Shown: positions 32,735 to 41,839, counted from the first letter of the stretch. The stretch: DNA of 64,000 nucleotides from Cyclobacteriaceae bacterium (GCA_958296015.1 CATQIH010000027.1:1-64000); one strand, 5' to 3'. Numbers and translations are program-made. Notes: a model not told the origin generated them from the sequence alone.

Positions 32735-34066
32735 TCACTGTTTGGTAGCCTGCTGGTCTTCCAGCGCATTGTAGATGATCGCTGTCATTCTGTCCCAAAA
32801 CTCACCATGCGAGAAAGGGACGATCTGCGTCATGCCCACAAAGATCAGGTCTTCCTTCGGATCGATAAAGAACTTGGTATTGAAGTAACCACCCCATTCG
32901 TAGGTTCCGGGCGACTTCATCCCAATGCCTTTGCCTTCTTCTGTGAGCAGGGCAAAGCCCAGGCAAAAGGTTTCTCCCGGTTTCTGACTGATGCCGTTGC
33001 CTTTGGCGTTTAGGGCGATCATCTGGTCGGCGGTCATCACGTCCAGTGCTTTTCTGCCCAGCAGTCGGTAACCATTATAATGCCCGCCATTTTCCAGTGC
33101 CTGGATAAACACAGCATAGTCCATCGCTGTAGAAGACAGTCCGCCGCCACCGGCATAGTGAGGGTGATCGGGAGATTTGGGGTAATTTACGTTACTACCC
33201 AGTCCACTCTCTGCTGCCATCCTGATCTGCTGATCTTCGCCCACGGTAGCCACTGGTACCAGCCGCTGCTGCTTGTCTTTTGGCAGGTAGAAGTAGGTGT
33301 CTTTCATGCCCAGAGGCACAAAGATATGTTGTTGAAAATACGTGTTCAGCGATACGCCGGAAACCACTTCTATCACCCTGCCCAGCACATCCATGTTCAG
33401 GCCATACAAAAACCTCTCGCCAGGCTGAAACACCAGCGGCACCTTTGCCAGTCGGTCGATAAACTCTTCGGTAGACCAGTCGGCACGCGAAAGGCCCACG
33501 CCCGTCATCTGGTAATGCTCATACACCGCCTGGATCTTTCCCGGATTAAAGTCGCCATAAGTGATGCCAGACGTATGCGTGAGCAACTGCCGTAGGGTAA
33601 CCGGGCTATTGGCAGGCACTGTGGTAAAGGTAGAGTCGGCTTCGTTGAAGGTATCCAGCACCTGCGGGTCTTTGAAAGCAGGAATGTACCAGTAGACCGG
33701 ATCATCGAGGCCCAGTTTTCCCTGCTCATAAAGCTGCATAATACTCACAGAGGTGATGGCCTTGGTCATGGAAGCAATGCGAAAGATATCATCTTTCTGG
33801 TAAGGCTCTTTTTTTTGGGTAGAACGGTAGCCAAAGTTTTTATAATACACGATTTCCCCCTTTCTGGCTACCAGAAATACCCCGCCAGGTAGCCACTGCC
33901 GCGCTATGGCATCCTGCACCAGGGAATCCATCCCCTGCAACCGCTGCGCCGACATGCCGGTAGCCGGAATATTCTGAGCAGTAGTAAGGGCGGGTTGTTT
34001 AGATTGCGCAAAAAGCGGGTATTGCAGCAGCAGGCAGAGGCAGAGAACGTACAGTCTGGTGGTCAT
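32735..34066 (-). CDS. Serine hydrolase of the beta-lactamase/EstB family, exported
   Basis: 443 residues. Signal peptide (MTTRLYVLCLCLLLQYPLFAQ). The class C-like fold is shown by the nucleophile motif S99-M-T-K102, the tyrosine in RFLYGLNMDVLGRVIE (Y221 region) and the later HYAGGGGLSSTAMDYAVF box that takes the place of KTG. Members are carboxylesterases, D-amino-acid peptidases or beta-lactamase-like proteins in the periplasm; true beta-lactamase activity is not implied. It is convergent with queF and stands alone. Confidence 0.92.
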   Translation of the reverse strand: MTTRLYVLCLCLLLQYPLFAQSKQPALTTAQNIPATGMSAQRLQGMDSLVQDAIARQWLPGGVFLVARKGEIVYYKNFGYRSTQKKEPYQKDDIFRIASMTKAITSVSIMQLYEQGKLGLDDPVYWYIPAFKDPQVLDTFNEADSTFTTVPANSPVTLRQLLTHTSGITYGDFNPGKIQAVYEHYQMTGVGLSRADWSTEEFIDRLAKVPLVFQPGERFLYGLNMDVLGRVIEVVSGVSLNTYFQQHIFVPLGMKDTYFYLPKDKQQRLVPVATVGEDQQIRMAAESGLGSNVNYPKSPDHPHYAGGGGLSSTAMDYAVFIQALENGGHYNGYRLLGRKALDVMTADQMIALNAKGNGISQKPGETFCLGFALLTEEGKGIGMKSPGTYEWGGYFNTKFFIDPKEDLIFVGMTQIVPFSHGEFWDRMTAIIYNALEDQQATKQ

Positions 34067-34592
34067 AAGGGTTAGTTTGGTTGTGAAGTTTCTTTAAATA
34101 TAGGTAATTACCACACAATGAAAAGCCTTCCCTACTACAAAAAGTACATGGTTAGTTAAAACAGCCATATGCTTCCCTCACTTTGCGAGTAACTATCCCT
34201 GAGGTGCAACGCCTTGCCACACTTTGCGAGTAACTATCCCTGAGGTGCAACGACTTCCCACACTTTGCAAGTAACTATCCCTGAGGTGCAACGCCTTGCC
34301 ACACTTTTCGAGTAACTATCCCTGAGGTGCAACGCCTTGCCACACTTTGCGAGTAACTATCCCTGAGGTGCAACGACTTCCCACACTTTGCAAGTAACTA
34401 TCCCTGAGATGCAACGCTTCCCTACAATTGTCGAGTAGCTATCCCTGAGGTGCAACGCTACCGGCTAAGGCGCATTTACGAATGCGGCTTGCACTTCCCA
34501 GGCATTTACAATGCTTCTTGGTGGTACTCGAAATGATCGCCAGCAGGCATTGTGGTATTTACTAAACTTTTGATAAACTATTTATAAGAGTA
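34067..34592. other. Gene-free stretch with 41-bp tandem array
   Basis: Between the serine hydrolase start and the DUF433 remnant. The centre is the 41-bp tandem array (34181-34467). The right part (34468-34592) has several GCATT-containing fragments but no frame or structure that I can support. Confidence 0.6.
34181..34467. repeat. 41-bp tandem repeat, seven units
   Basis: Units start at 34181, 34222, 34263, 34304, 34345, 34386 and 34427, exactly 41 bp apart. Each has CTTTGCGAGTAACTATCCCT followed by GAGGTGCAACG and a variable CCTTGCCACA or ACTTCCCACA end. The last unit is the most diverged. No spacers exist between units, so it is not CRISPR. The frame is closed by stops, so it is not a protein repeat. 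Confidence 0.92.
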
Positions 34593-34717
34593 ATGAAAGA
34601 AGAACAGCTTAAAAGAATTGCATTACCACGAATCCAAAGGTAAGTTTTGGAAAGCCTACTATTCGCAATACGCGCTATCTGGTAGAAATAGTGTTTGACG
34701 ACTGGCAGCAAGGCTAA
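34593..34717 (+). pseudogene. Remnant of a DUF433 (VapB45-like) antitoxin gene
   Basis: An ATG at 34593 opens MKEEQLKRIALPRIQR then stops. The sequence continues in a second frame from 34631 as NPKVSFGKPTIRNTR, the DUF433 signature (dPxxxxGkPxIrgTR), then LVEIVFDDWQQG and a stop at 34717. A normal DUF433 protein continues for about 40 more residues. The gene is therefore frameshifted and truncated. Confidence 0.6.
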
Positions 34718-35040
34718 CGACCGCACACTCAACACGTCAGAAAAACAATGGCAGACCTTATCAAATCGCAGGAATTACAGCCAGATAGAAAGCAGAACAA
34801 TGACGCTTTTAGCATATGCAGCTACGTTTCTAATAAGCAAGCTCAAGGAAACAAAATACTTCTTGAACAAAACTTCATTAATTTTTTAGAAAAAGGCGAA
34901 AAGGTTGTGCATTACGCAAATAAAGCGACAACTATCACAAATGCGCGATTTGCCATACTTTCCTCGGATCATTGTTTGATGACCGAAAAGCTAATGCTCA
35001 AAATCCGCCATTGACATATACTCGTTGGCGGTCGTGCTGA
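34711..35040. repeat. Inverted boundary motifs around the small ORF
   Basis: GCTAACGACCGCAC (34713-34726) and GTTGGCGGTCGTGC (about 35019-35032) contain the reverse-complementary core ACGACCGC/GCGGTCGT and bracket the 88-residue frame. Their ends (GCTAAC and GTTGG) resemble the ends of the attC-like sites at 3141-4016. Confidence 0.35.
34748..35014 (+). CDS. Possible small accessory protein, unknown
   Basis: 88 residues beginning MADLIKSQELQPDRKQNND. It has a mixed composition with a helical middle (ILLEQNFINFLEKGEKVVHYA) and no signal peptide or membrane segment. No family recognised. Support comes from the ATG, the sensible codon use and the position between two inverted boundary motifs; the absence of a good ribosome-binding site and the surrounding gene debris weigh against it. 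Confidence 0.35.
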   Translation: MADLIKSQELQPDRKQNNDAFSICSYVSNKQAQGNKILLEQNFINFLEKGEKVVHYANKATTITNARFAILSSDHCLMTEKLMLKIRH

Positions 35041-35125
35041 AGGGCGCACTGTGAACTTCAAACGAATGAACGAAAAAATCAATCGCATACTTTGTAGCAG
35101 TTTCGTGAACGAATTTAAAAGTAGG

Positions 35126-36841
35126 ATGAAAAGAATCTTTATTGTTTTGATGGTAGCATTATTGCCAACAACAGAAGTGCTGGCCCAACAGGCAAGTGAT
35201 CGTACCTTTTGTAATCCGCTAAATATTAGCTATCGGTTTTTTCTGGAAAAGCCCTCCCAGCGTGAGGTTGCCGATCCCGCTATTGTCTTGTATAAAGACA
35301 ACTATTATTTGTTTGCTTCAAAAGCCGGCGGATATTGGTATTCAAACGATCTGCTCGATTGGAATTTCGTGACGACGACTACTTTGCCTATCGAGAACTA
35401 TGCGCCCACTGCGGTTGTCATCGATAATTCACTCTATTGGCTGGCAAATGGGACTTCTGCTTTATACCGGACCAATGATCCTATAAGCGGAAAGTGGGAA
35501 GTAGCCAATCCTTCATTTCCCGTAGTAGGAGATCCGGCGTTTTTTGTAGATACCGATGGCAGGGTATATTTATATCATGGCGTTTCTGATAATGATTATA
35601 TTAAGGGAGTTGAACTGGATGTAAACGACAATTTAAATCCGAAAGGAAAAACTGTTAACCTTTTCAAAGGAAATCCATCGGAACACGGATGGGAAAGGCC
35701 CGGTAATGATAACGAAAAATCAGAAAATCCGTGGATTGAAGCCCCGTGGATGAATAAACACAAGGGAAAATATTACCTCCAGTATTCTGCCCCCGGCACT
35801 GAATTTAAGAGCTATGCTGACGGTTATTATACTTCTGATAATCCGCTGGGTCCGTTCACCTATGCTTCAAATAATCCTTTCTCAGCTAAGCCCGAAGGTT
35901 TTATTGCCGGTGCTGGGCATGGAGCTACTTTTGTCGACAAATACGGTAACTGGTGGCATGTAGCAACCATGTCTGTTTCGGTGAAAGAAAAATTTGAACG
36001 CAGGCTAGGTTTGTTTCCGGTTGAGTTTAATAAAGAAGGAAATGTAGTGGCACATACTGAATTTGGTGATTATCCGATTGTGATGCCCAATCGGAAATAC
36101 AACGACGTAAGCGAATTGTTCCCAGGATGGATGATGCTATCTTATCATAAGAAAGGGGAAGCGTCTTCAAGTATCAATGCTCATCCAGTAAGTTTTGCTT
36201 TTGATGAGAACATACGTGATTACTGGAGTGCGCAAACAGGTAACAAAGGAGAATGGCTACAGGTTGACCTTGAATCGCAATGCACTGTTTATGCAGTGCA
36301 GGTAAATTTTGCTGAAAATAATACGGAACTCTACGGTCGTGATGGAGTACTTGGTCATCAATACCTTGTTGAATACTCCAATGATAAAAAAATCTGGAAG
36401 ACATTGGTGGATAAAACAGCCAACACTGAGGATTTAACGCATCAGTATGACGTAATGAGCGCGCCTGTGAAAGCACGTTATCTGAAGATAACCAACTACC
36501 GGGTGCCGGGAGGCACTTTTGCTATTTCAGGCTTCCGGGTTTTCGGATCGGGAACCAGCAAAAAGCCAAGAAAGGTTAGTGCATTTGCAATGCTGCGGGA
36601 GGCAGATGATTCACGGAACATCAATTTATCCTGGAAAAAACAACCCAATGCGATTGGCTATACTATACGGTTTGGTACTCAACAAGACAAGTTATACCGT
36701 AGTTATCAGGTATATAGCGACACAAATCTAACCATTCGGAGCCTTGATAAAGATCAAGCATACTGGTTTGCTATCGATTCATTTGGCGAAAATGGTGTTA
36801 CCCTGGGAGACCCGCAGGAGGCAGTTATCAGCAGTACATAA
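35126..36841 (+). CDS. Glycoside hydrolase family 43-like enzyme with discoidin domain, exported
   Basis: 571 residues from the ATG at 35126, preceded by GTAGGA as a possible ribosome-binding site; an upstream GTG frame adds a stretch unlike a signal peptide. Signal peptide cut after TTEVLAQ. The five-bladed propeller shows REVADPAIVLYKDNYYLFAS (catalytic-base Asp in ADPA), a WIEAPWMNKHKGKYYLQYSA blade with the probable acid Glu, and GHGATFVDKYGNWWHV. It is followed by an F5/8 type C discoidin domain (about 365-480, SAQTGNKGEWLQVDLESQCTVYAVQV) and a fibronectin-III-like end. Substrates of such enzymes are arabinose- or xylose-containing polymers or galactans. It is more A+T-rich than its neighbours and follows accessory debris. 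Confidence 0.9.
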   Translation: MKRIFIVLMVALLPTTEVLAQQASDRTFCNPLNISYRFFLEKPSQREVADPAIVLYKDNYYLFASKAGGYWYSNDLLDWNFVTTTTLPIENYAPTAVVIDNSLYWLANGTSALYRTNDPISGKWEVANPSFPVVGDPAFFVDTDGRVYLYHGVSDNDYIKGVELDVNDNLNPKGKTVNLFKGNPSEHGWERPGNDNEKSENPWIEAPWMNKHKGKYYLQYSAPGTEFKSYADGYYTSDNPLGPFTYASNNPFSAKPEGFIAGAGHGATFVDKYGNWWHVATMSVSVKEKFERRLGLFPVEFNKEGNVVAHTEFGDYPIVMPNRKYNDVSELFPGWMMLSYHKKGEASSSINAHPVSFAFDENIRDYWSAQTGNKGEWLQVDLESQCTVYAVQVNFAENNTELYGRDGVLGHQYLVEYSNDKKIWKTLVDKTANTEDLTHQYDVMSAPVKARYLKITNYRVPGGTFAISGFRVFGSGTSKKPRKVSAFAMLREADDSRNINLSWKKQPNAIGYTIRFGTQQDKLYRSYQVYSDTNLTIRSLDKDQAYWFAIDSFGENGVTLGDPQEAVISST

Positions 36842-37011
36842 CATGCACGTTAAAGTAAAAAACTGTATGTCAGTTAAAGAACCGTAAAATGTAAAACGCC
36901 ATGGACTTGACAAGCACGCATTTACGCTTTTTTCATATAATCCAGGACTTATGGACGTAAACAAAGGAAGTGATTGAAAAGGCGGTTACTTGCCGCAAAA
37001 TGATAGCACAG

Positions 37012-37046
37012 AAAAAAACCCTTAACTACTTGAAAGTTAAGGGTTT
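37012..37046 (-). terminator. Terminator downstream of tRNA-Asp
   Basis: Twelve-base stem: AAACCCTTAACT (37016-37027) and AGTTAAGGGTTT (37035-37046), seven-base loop. Read on the minus strand it ends in a run of seven T residues. It lies 14 bp after the tRNA 3' end. Confidence 0.92.
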
Positions 37047-37059
37047 AAATTGTAAAGAG

Positions 37060-37133
37060 CGGTCTGGACGGGACTCGAACCCGCGACCTCCTGCGTGACA
37101 GGCAAGCATTCTAACCAGCTGAACTACCAGACC
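37060..37133 (-). tRNA. tRNA-Asp (anticodon GTC)
   Basis: Read on the minus strand the acceptor arms GGTCTGG and CCAGACC pair perfectly, the discriminator base is G, the D arm is GTTCAGCTGGTTAGAAT, the anticodon loop is CTGTCAC with anticodon GTC, and the T arm is GCGGGTTCGAGTCCCGT. The 3' CCA is not encoded. A strong terminator follows directly. Confidence 0.97.
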
Positions 37134-37149
37134 ATTATTTAATGTGATT

Positions 37150-37223
37150 CCAACTTGTCAACCATCGCTTATCGCGAACTTCCCATAAGCTTGCGGGATA
37201 TGCTAACTAGCCGAACTACCATA
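37150..37223 (-). pseudogene. Degenerate tRNA-like remnant
   Basis: On the plus strand CTAACTAGCCGAACTACCA (37203-37221) matches the tRNA-Asp D-arm region CTAACCAGCTGAACTACCA (37111-37129) at 17 of 19 bases, 92 bp away. The rest (a TCCC/GGGA stem with a ten-base loop, then GTTCGCGATAAGC) cannot form a proper anticodon loop or T arm. It may be a decayed tRNA gene or a duplication left by integration at the tRNA. Confidence 0.4.
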
Positions 37224-37412
37224 TTTTTTTGAGCCATTCGCTGCTGCTGCTGCGTTTGGTCATGCAAACATAGATCAATAATTTTTATTTGCAAATGATC
37301 GGCACAAAAATATTTAGTACTGCTGGTTCCTCATTGTGCTTACTTGTGGCTTCTTCTTTAGCATAAGATATGATAATGTTTTAGTTTTGTCGGACAACAT
37401 GAATACAATCCT

Positions 37413-38360
37413 ATGCTTTTAGAATTTGAAAAGCCAATCGTGGAGCTTGAAGGCAAGCTGGCCGATATGAAACGCATGGCCGAAGAAAACGGAGTGGATG
37501 TCAGCGAGGCCGTCAGGATGCTCGAACATAAGATCGAGACGCTAAAGCAGGAAACCTTCCTGAACCTTACGCGCTGGCAAAAAGTGCAGCTTTCAAGGCA
37601 CAGCGAACGGCCTTATACACTTGATTATATCAGTGAGCTTTCTCCCGAATTCATCGAGCTACATGGCGACCGCAACATCAGCGACGACCAGGCGATGGTG
37701 GGTGGCTTTGGCCGCCTCGATGACCAGACGGTGATGTTTATCGGGCAGCAGAAAGGGCGCAATACCAAGCAGCGACAGTTGCGCAACTTTGGTATGCCCA
37801 ACCCGGAAGGCTACCGCAAAGCTTTGCGACTGATGAAACTGGCCGAAAAATTTAACAAGCCTATCGTAACATTCATCGATACGCCCGGTGCTTTTCCAGG
37901 TATTGAGGCCGAAGAACGTGGGCAGGGCGAAGCCATTGCGCGTAACCTGAAAGAAATGTTTATGCTCAAGGTGCCGGTCATCTGTATCGTCATCGGTGAA
38001 GGAGCCTCTGGGGGTGCACTGGGTATTGCTATCGGCGACAGAGTATTTATGCTGGAGAACACGTGGTATTCTGTGATCTCACCCGAAAATTGTTCTACCA
38101 TTCTGTGGAGAAGCTGGGAATACAAAGAGCAAGCTGCCGAAGCCATGAAGCTCACAGCAGAAGATATGCTCGAGTTCAAGCTGATCGATGGAATCATAGA
38201 AGAGCCATTGGGTGGCGCGCATACGGATATCAAAGCGCAATCTGCGTCGGTCAAAAAATATATCAAAGAGAATCTGACAGCACTTGCTGCGCTTTCTCAC
38301 GAGGAGCGTATTGCACAGCGCATCGATAAATTTACACATATGGGCGTGGTAAAAGGTTAA
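37413..38360 (+). CDS. accA: Acetyl-CoA carboxylase carboxyltransferase subunit alpha
   Basis: 315 residues, full length. An N-terminal coiled coil ([18 protein letters not shown]) is followed by the carboxyltransferase fold with [62 protein letters not shown] and [17 protein letters not shown], which hold the oxyanion-hole glycines for carboxybiotin. With AccD it transfers the carboxyl group to acetyl-CoA, the first step of fatty-acid synthesis. A TAGTTTTG -7 box lies at 37382-37389. The patatin gene starts 3 bp after its stop, forming an operon. Confidence 0.97.
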   Translation: MLLEFEKPIVELEGKLADMKRMAEENGVDVSEAVRMLEHKIETLKQETFLNLTRWQKVQLSRHSERPYTLDYISELSPEFIELHGDRNISDDQAMVGGFGRLDDQTVMFIGQQKGRNTKQRQLRNFGMPNPEGYRKALRLMKLAEKFNKPIVTFIDTPGAFPGIEAEERGQGEAIARNLKEMFMLKVPVICIVIGEGASGGALGIAIGDRVFMLENTWYSVISPENCSTILWRSWEYKEQAAEAMKLTAEDMLEFKLIDGIIEEPLGGAHTDIKAQSASVKKYIKENLTALAALSHEERIAQRIDKFTHMGVVKG

Positions 38361-38363
38361 CGA

Positions 38364-39131
38364 ATGGGGTTTGGATTGGTATTATCAGGAGGCGGAACAA
38401 GAGGAATTGCTCATTTGGGTTTGCTCAAAGTGCTCGAGGAGATAGGCGTGAAGCCCTCTATTATTTCCGGGTGCAGCTCCGGTGCCATTGCCGGTGCGCT
38501 TTATGCCAGTGGTTATTCGCCAGATGAGATCTTAGGCATTGTGAAGCAAATCAAGCCGCGTAAGATCATCAGGCCAGCTCTTAAAAAAACAGGACTGCTG
38601 AAGATGGATGTCACAGAAACGTTATACCATCAATACATTACCAAAGATAGCTTCGAGGAGTTATCCATTCCTTTATATGTGGCGGCTACCAATCTGCAAT
38701 TAGGTGAAACGAAGTATTTTTCTACAGGCGAACTGATCAGGCCACTGATGGCTTCTTCCAGCGTTCCGGTTTTGTTCGATCCGGTATGCATCGGCGACCA
38801 GTGTTATGTAGATGGTGGGTTGCTCAACAATTTTCCGGTAGAAATTATCAAAGACAAATGCGATAAGGTGCTGGGCTTCCACTGCAATCCGGTGGATGAG
38901 CATTTTAAGCTGACCAATATCAAGTCGATGATCGAGCGCACATTTTTGCTTACCATCAATGCTAATGCCAGCATCCAGATGAAATCGTGTGATATGGTGG
39001 TGGAACCTCCCGGCCTGAAAAAATACAAGGTCTTTTCTTTCAACAACAGCGACGAGCTGTTTGACATCGGCTACCAGTACGGCAAAAGTATAGAAGATCA
39101 GCTACGAGCGTTTTTTGATGGGATGATTTGA
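38364..39131 (+). CDS. Patatin-like phospholipase family protein (RssA-like)
   Basis: 255 residues. The oxyanion loop GGGTRG is at 9-14, the nucleophile elbow GCSSG (G-x-S-x-G) at about 36-40, and the catalytic Asp in YVDGGLLNNFPVE (about 151). These form the Ser-Asp dyad of patatin phospholipases. No signal peptide, so it acts in the cytoplasm or at the inner membrane face. Being 3 bp behind accA suggests a role in lipid turnover coordinated with fatty-acid synthesis. Confidence 0.94.
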   Translation: MGFGLVLSGGGTRGIAHLGLLKVLEEIGVKPSIISGCSSGAIAGALYASGYSPDEILGIVKQIKPRKIIRPALKKTGLLKMDVTETLYHQYITKDSFEELSIPLYVAATNLQLGETKYFSTGELIRPLMASSSVPVLFDPVCIGDQCYVDGGLLNNFPVEIIKDKCDKVLGFHCNPVDEHFKLTNIKSMIERTFLLTINANASIQMKSCDMVVEPPGLKKYKVFSFNNSDELFDIGYQYGKSIEDQLRAFFDGMI

Positions 39132-39187
39132 GGATGTGGTAATCCAACGATGGGATGAATCTTATTGCTGTGAAAAATTTATGGGTG

Positions 39188-40507
39188 CTATTGTGTTACT
39201 TCCAGCAGGAAATAGTTCTTTTTGCCTCTTTGTATCAACAAATATTTGCCTTGCAGCAACTGGAAATCGTTGGCAGCATTGGGCGTATCTATCTTTGTTT
39301 TGTTGATGCTGATGCCACCTTGCTGGATCATTCGGCGGGCTTCTCCTTTGGAACTGAAAACAAAGTTTTTGGAAGCATCCGACAGCAAATCTACCATATT
39401 TTCTGCTGCCTCATATTCGCTGCGGTTGATGGTTTGCTGTGGCACGGCTTCAAACACCTGTAGTAATGTCTTTTCATCCAGTGCGCTCAAGTCATCGGCA
39501 GTAGATTTGCCAAACAGAATGTCAGATGCCCGTGCTGCCATGTCATGGTCTTCCTGCGAATGCACGCGGACGGTGATCTCTTCGGCCATTGCTTTTTGCA
39601 GCAAACGCATATGAGGCACTTCGGCATGTTCTTTTTCCAGTTGCGCTATCTCTTCTTTGCTTTTCAAAGTATACACGCGGATCAGCCGACTACAGTCTTC
39701 ATCAGCTGCGTTGAGCCAAAATTGGTAAAACTTATAAGGAGAGGTAAACTCCGGGTCCAGCCATATGTTGCCTTCTTCCGATTTGCCAAACTTGGTGCCG
39801 TCTGCTTTGGTCACCAGCGGGGCAGTCAGCGCAAAAGCAGCTGCCTCCGGGGTATCGCCTGTTGTTTTGCGGCGGATAAACTCGGTGCCGGTGGTGATAT
39901 TGCCCCACTGATCGGAGCCACCCATTTGCAACCGTACGTTGTTGTTTTTGTACAAATAGTAAAAATCGTAGCCCTGGAGCAACTGGTAGGAAAACTCTGT
40001 AAAGGATAAGCCGGTTTCCAGCCTTTTCTTCACCGAGTCTTTGGCGATCATATAGTTAACTGTTAGGTGCTTGCCAGCATCGCGCAGGAATTCCAGGAAG
40101 CCGATGTTGCCAAACCAATCGTAGTTGTTGACGATCTCCGCAGGGTTTTTTTCGGTATTGAAATCCAGGAATTTCTCTAACTGCCCTTTGATGCCTTGTT
40201 GGTTTTCCCGAAGTGTAGCTTCATCCAGCAGGTTGCGCTCGGCAGATTTGCCGGAAGGATCGCCGATCATGCCCGTGGCACCGCCGATCAGGGCGATGGG
40301 CTGGTGACCGGCCCGTTGCAAATGTACCAGCAACATGACGGTAGCCAGGTTGCCGATGTGCAGGGATTTGGCCGTTGGATCAAACCCAATGTACCCTTTG
40401 GTTATTTCTTTGGCTAATTGATCTTCCGTGCCGGGTGTCACGTCCTGAATCATGCCTCTCCATGTGAGTTCTTCCATGAAGCTGCCCAGGGTTTGCTGTG
40501 TCGTCAT
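39188..40507 (-). CDS. tyrS: Tyrosine--tRNA ligase
   Basis: 439 residues from ATG 40507. The class I HIGH motif appears as [16 protein letters not shown] is replaced by KFGKSEEGN, as in bacterial TyrRS. The tyrosine-binding [25 protein letters not shown] segment and the C-terminal S4 RNA-binding domain (ISINKTKI ... [13 protein letters not shown]) are intact. It charges tRNA-Tyr. It converges with the patatin gene across a 56-bp gap and has no obvious operon partner. Confidence 0.97.
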   Translation of the reverse strand: MTTQQTLGSFMEELTWRGMIQDVTPGTEDQLAKEITKGYIGFDPTAKSLHIGNLATVMLLVHLQRAGHQPIALIGGATGMIGDPSGKSAERNLLDEATLRENQQGIKGQLEKFLDFNTEKNPAEIVNNYDWFGNIGFLEFLRDAGKHLTVNYMIAKDSVKKRLETGLSFTEFSYQLLQGYDFYYLYKNNNVRLQMGGSDQWGNITTGTEFIRRKTTGDTPEAAAFALTAPLVTKADGTKFGKSEEGNIWLDPEFTSPYKFYQFWLNAADEDCSRLIRVYTLKSKEEIAQLEKEHAEVPHMRLLQKAMAEEITVRVHSQEDHDMAARASDILFGKSTADDLSALDEKTLLQVFEAVPQQTINRSEYEAAENMVDLLSDASKNFVFSSKGEARRMIQQGGISINKTKIDTPNAANDFQLLQGKYLLIQRGKKNYFLLEVTQ

Positions 40508-40561
40508 AAAAACAAGGGTTTCGTATTTGCAGGCTGCAAATATAAAACTTACCGCCAAGTT

Positions 40562-40732
40562 TTATAACCCATACTCACTTAAAATAGTGTTGGCTGCCTG
40601 AACGATTAGTAAGTTGTTTCTGCGATGATGAATGCAGTTCTGGATATAGTCTTTAGAATACCCGGTGATCAGGCTAAGATTTATGTAATCTTCTTGCCTA
40701 AGATGCTTTTTTATGTCTCTGATATTTTTCAT
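40562..40732 (-). CDS. Small helix-turn-helix (Cro-like) protein
   Basis: 56 residues beginning MKNIRDIKKHLRQEDY. The segment INLSLITGYSKDYIQNCIHHRRNN reads as a helix-turn-helix with the recognition helix SKDYIQNCIHHRR, followed by LIVQAANTILSEYG as a closing helix. It resembles short Bacteroidota prophage-type DNA-binding proteins in pattern. It is divergent from the S24 repressor gene, with 87 bp between starts that hold two palindromes, which supports a cI/cro-like switch. Confidence 0.6.
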   Translation of the reverse strand: MKNIRDIKKHLRQEDYINLSLITGYSKDYIQNCIHHRRNNLLIVQAANTILSEYGL

Positions 40733-40734
40733 CT

Positions 40735-40796
40735 TTGTTCTTTATTTAAGAACAATGATATTCTTATTTTAGTTATAAATCAATAGAAGAATTCTT
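40735..40796. promoter_or_regulatory. Two palindromic operator candidates between divergent regulators
   Basis: TTGTTCTT-TATTT-AAGAACAA (40735-40755) is a palindrome with eight-base arms and a five-base spacer. AAGAATTCTT (40787-40796) is a ten-base perfect palindrome sharing the core TTCTT/AAGAA. A further half-site TTCTT is at 40761-40765. They lie between the small HTH gene and the S24 repressor, as expected for their operators. Confidence 0.6.
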
Positions 40797-40819
40797 TTTT
40801 TAAGCATAAAAATATATAA

Positions 40820-41662
40820 ATGTCTGATAATCAATTTAAAACATTCGTCAATAAACGTTTCTTTGAATGTATAGATATGCTCAAAAAACGTAAAGTGATC
40901 TCCTCCGACCGGGAGTTTGCCAACACCATTGGTATATCACCTTCCAATTTGGGGGACATCAAAGCCAATCGCCGGTCGGTGACATTGGAGATTTTGAACA
41001 ATGCCACCAAGTATTTTAAGATGAGCAGTGCCTATATCGTCACTGGCAGCGGCAATCCTTTTGCCGAAAAACCAGTGGACGATGAGCAGGAGAGCAAAAT
41101 TAAGGTAAAAGAAATTATCGTGGTAGCTACCCAGGATACCAAAGGCAACACCACTGTGCCACTGATCAACCAGAAGGCAGCAGCTAATTATCTGGCCGGA
41201 TACCAGTCGCAGGAGTGGTTCGAAGAACAGGAGAATATCCTGCTGCCGTCTTTTATGCTGAAAAATGGTATCTGCTATGCGCTCCAGGTGAGCGGAGATA
41301 GCATGGAGCCTACCTTATCAGAAGACGATTGGGTGATCTGTCGCCTGCTGGAGCCTTCCGATTATAGCAACATCACCGATGGCAATGTATATGTACTGGT
41401 TTCTGAACAGAAAGGTATTCAGATCAAACGCGTCAAAAACAGGCTACATCAGTACGGCCATATCCGATGTATTTCTGACAACCCCAAACATACAACCTAC
41501 GAGCTGGAAGAAAATGAATTGCTGCAAATATGGAAGGTAGAATGGCACCTGCGTTCTTATTTGCCAGAGAGCAGCCCTGATCTGGGAGATATACAAGGTA
41601 AACTACTCAATATGGAGCAGGAAATGATGCGTTTGCAGCACAAGATGACTTCCGATAATTAA
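40820..41662 (+). CDS. XRE-type repressor with S24 (LexA-like) peptidase domain
   Basis: 280 residues. The N-terminal helix-turn-helix (about 14-62, FANTIGISPSNLGDIKANRRSVTLEIL) resembles phage cI type DNA-binding domains; the C-terminal S24 domain shows the Ser-Lys dyad S161 (VSGDSMEPTL) and K203 (GIQIKRV). A short coiled-coil tail ends the protein. No clear Ala-Gly cleavage pair is visible in the linker, so self-cleavage is uncertain. It is divergent from a tiny HTH gene with palindromes in between; no other phage gene is near. Confidence 0.9.
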   Translation: MSDNQFKTFVNKRFFECIDMLKKRKVISSDREFANTIGISPSNLGDIKANRRSVTLEILNNATKYFKMSSAYIVTGSGNPFAEKPVDDEQESKIKVKEIIVVATQDTKGNTTVPLINQKAAANYLAGYQSQEWFEEQENILLPSFMLKNGICYALQVSGDSMEPTLSEDDWVICRLLEPSDYSNITDGNVYVLVSEQKGIQIKRVKNRLHQYGHIRCISDNPKHTTYELEENELLQIWKVEWHLRSYLPESSPDLGDIQGKLLNMEQEMMRLQHKMTSDN

Positions 41663-41765
41663 TGACGACGAGTTCATAAAAATGGTTTTTTACGTCCCAA
41701 AACCAGCGAACACCCTCGTTCGTAAAACATTTAATGCCTGATTTCTCTTCTTTTTGTAATTGCTT

Positions 41766-41773
41766 TATATTTG
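41766..41773 (+). promoter_or_regulatory. Candidate -7 box TATATTTG of map
   Basis: Fits TAnnTTTG; 66 bp upstream of the map start. No -33 TTTG at the canonical distance. Confidence 0.45.
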
Positions 41774-41839
41774 CGCTTTAATGCAGGCAATCGCCATGCA
41801 CTGATTTGCCGGTGGCGTTCATTTTATACTTAATTCCAG

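Noticed and set aside
17113-34066. AmpG permease and beta-lactamase-like gene as a resistance system
   Set aside because: They are about 15 kb apart, and the serine hydrolase is EstB-like with no AmpR. No functional link can be seen.
34181-34467. CRISPR array
   Set aside because: The 41-bp units follow each other directly with no unique spacers, and no cas genes are in the window.
40820-41662. Prophage
   Set aside because: Apart from the S24 repressor and the tiny HTH gene there are no integrase, terminase or structural genes; flanks are tyrS and map.
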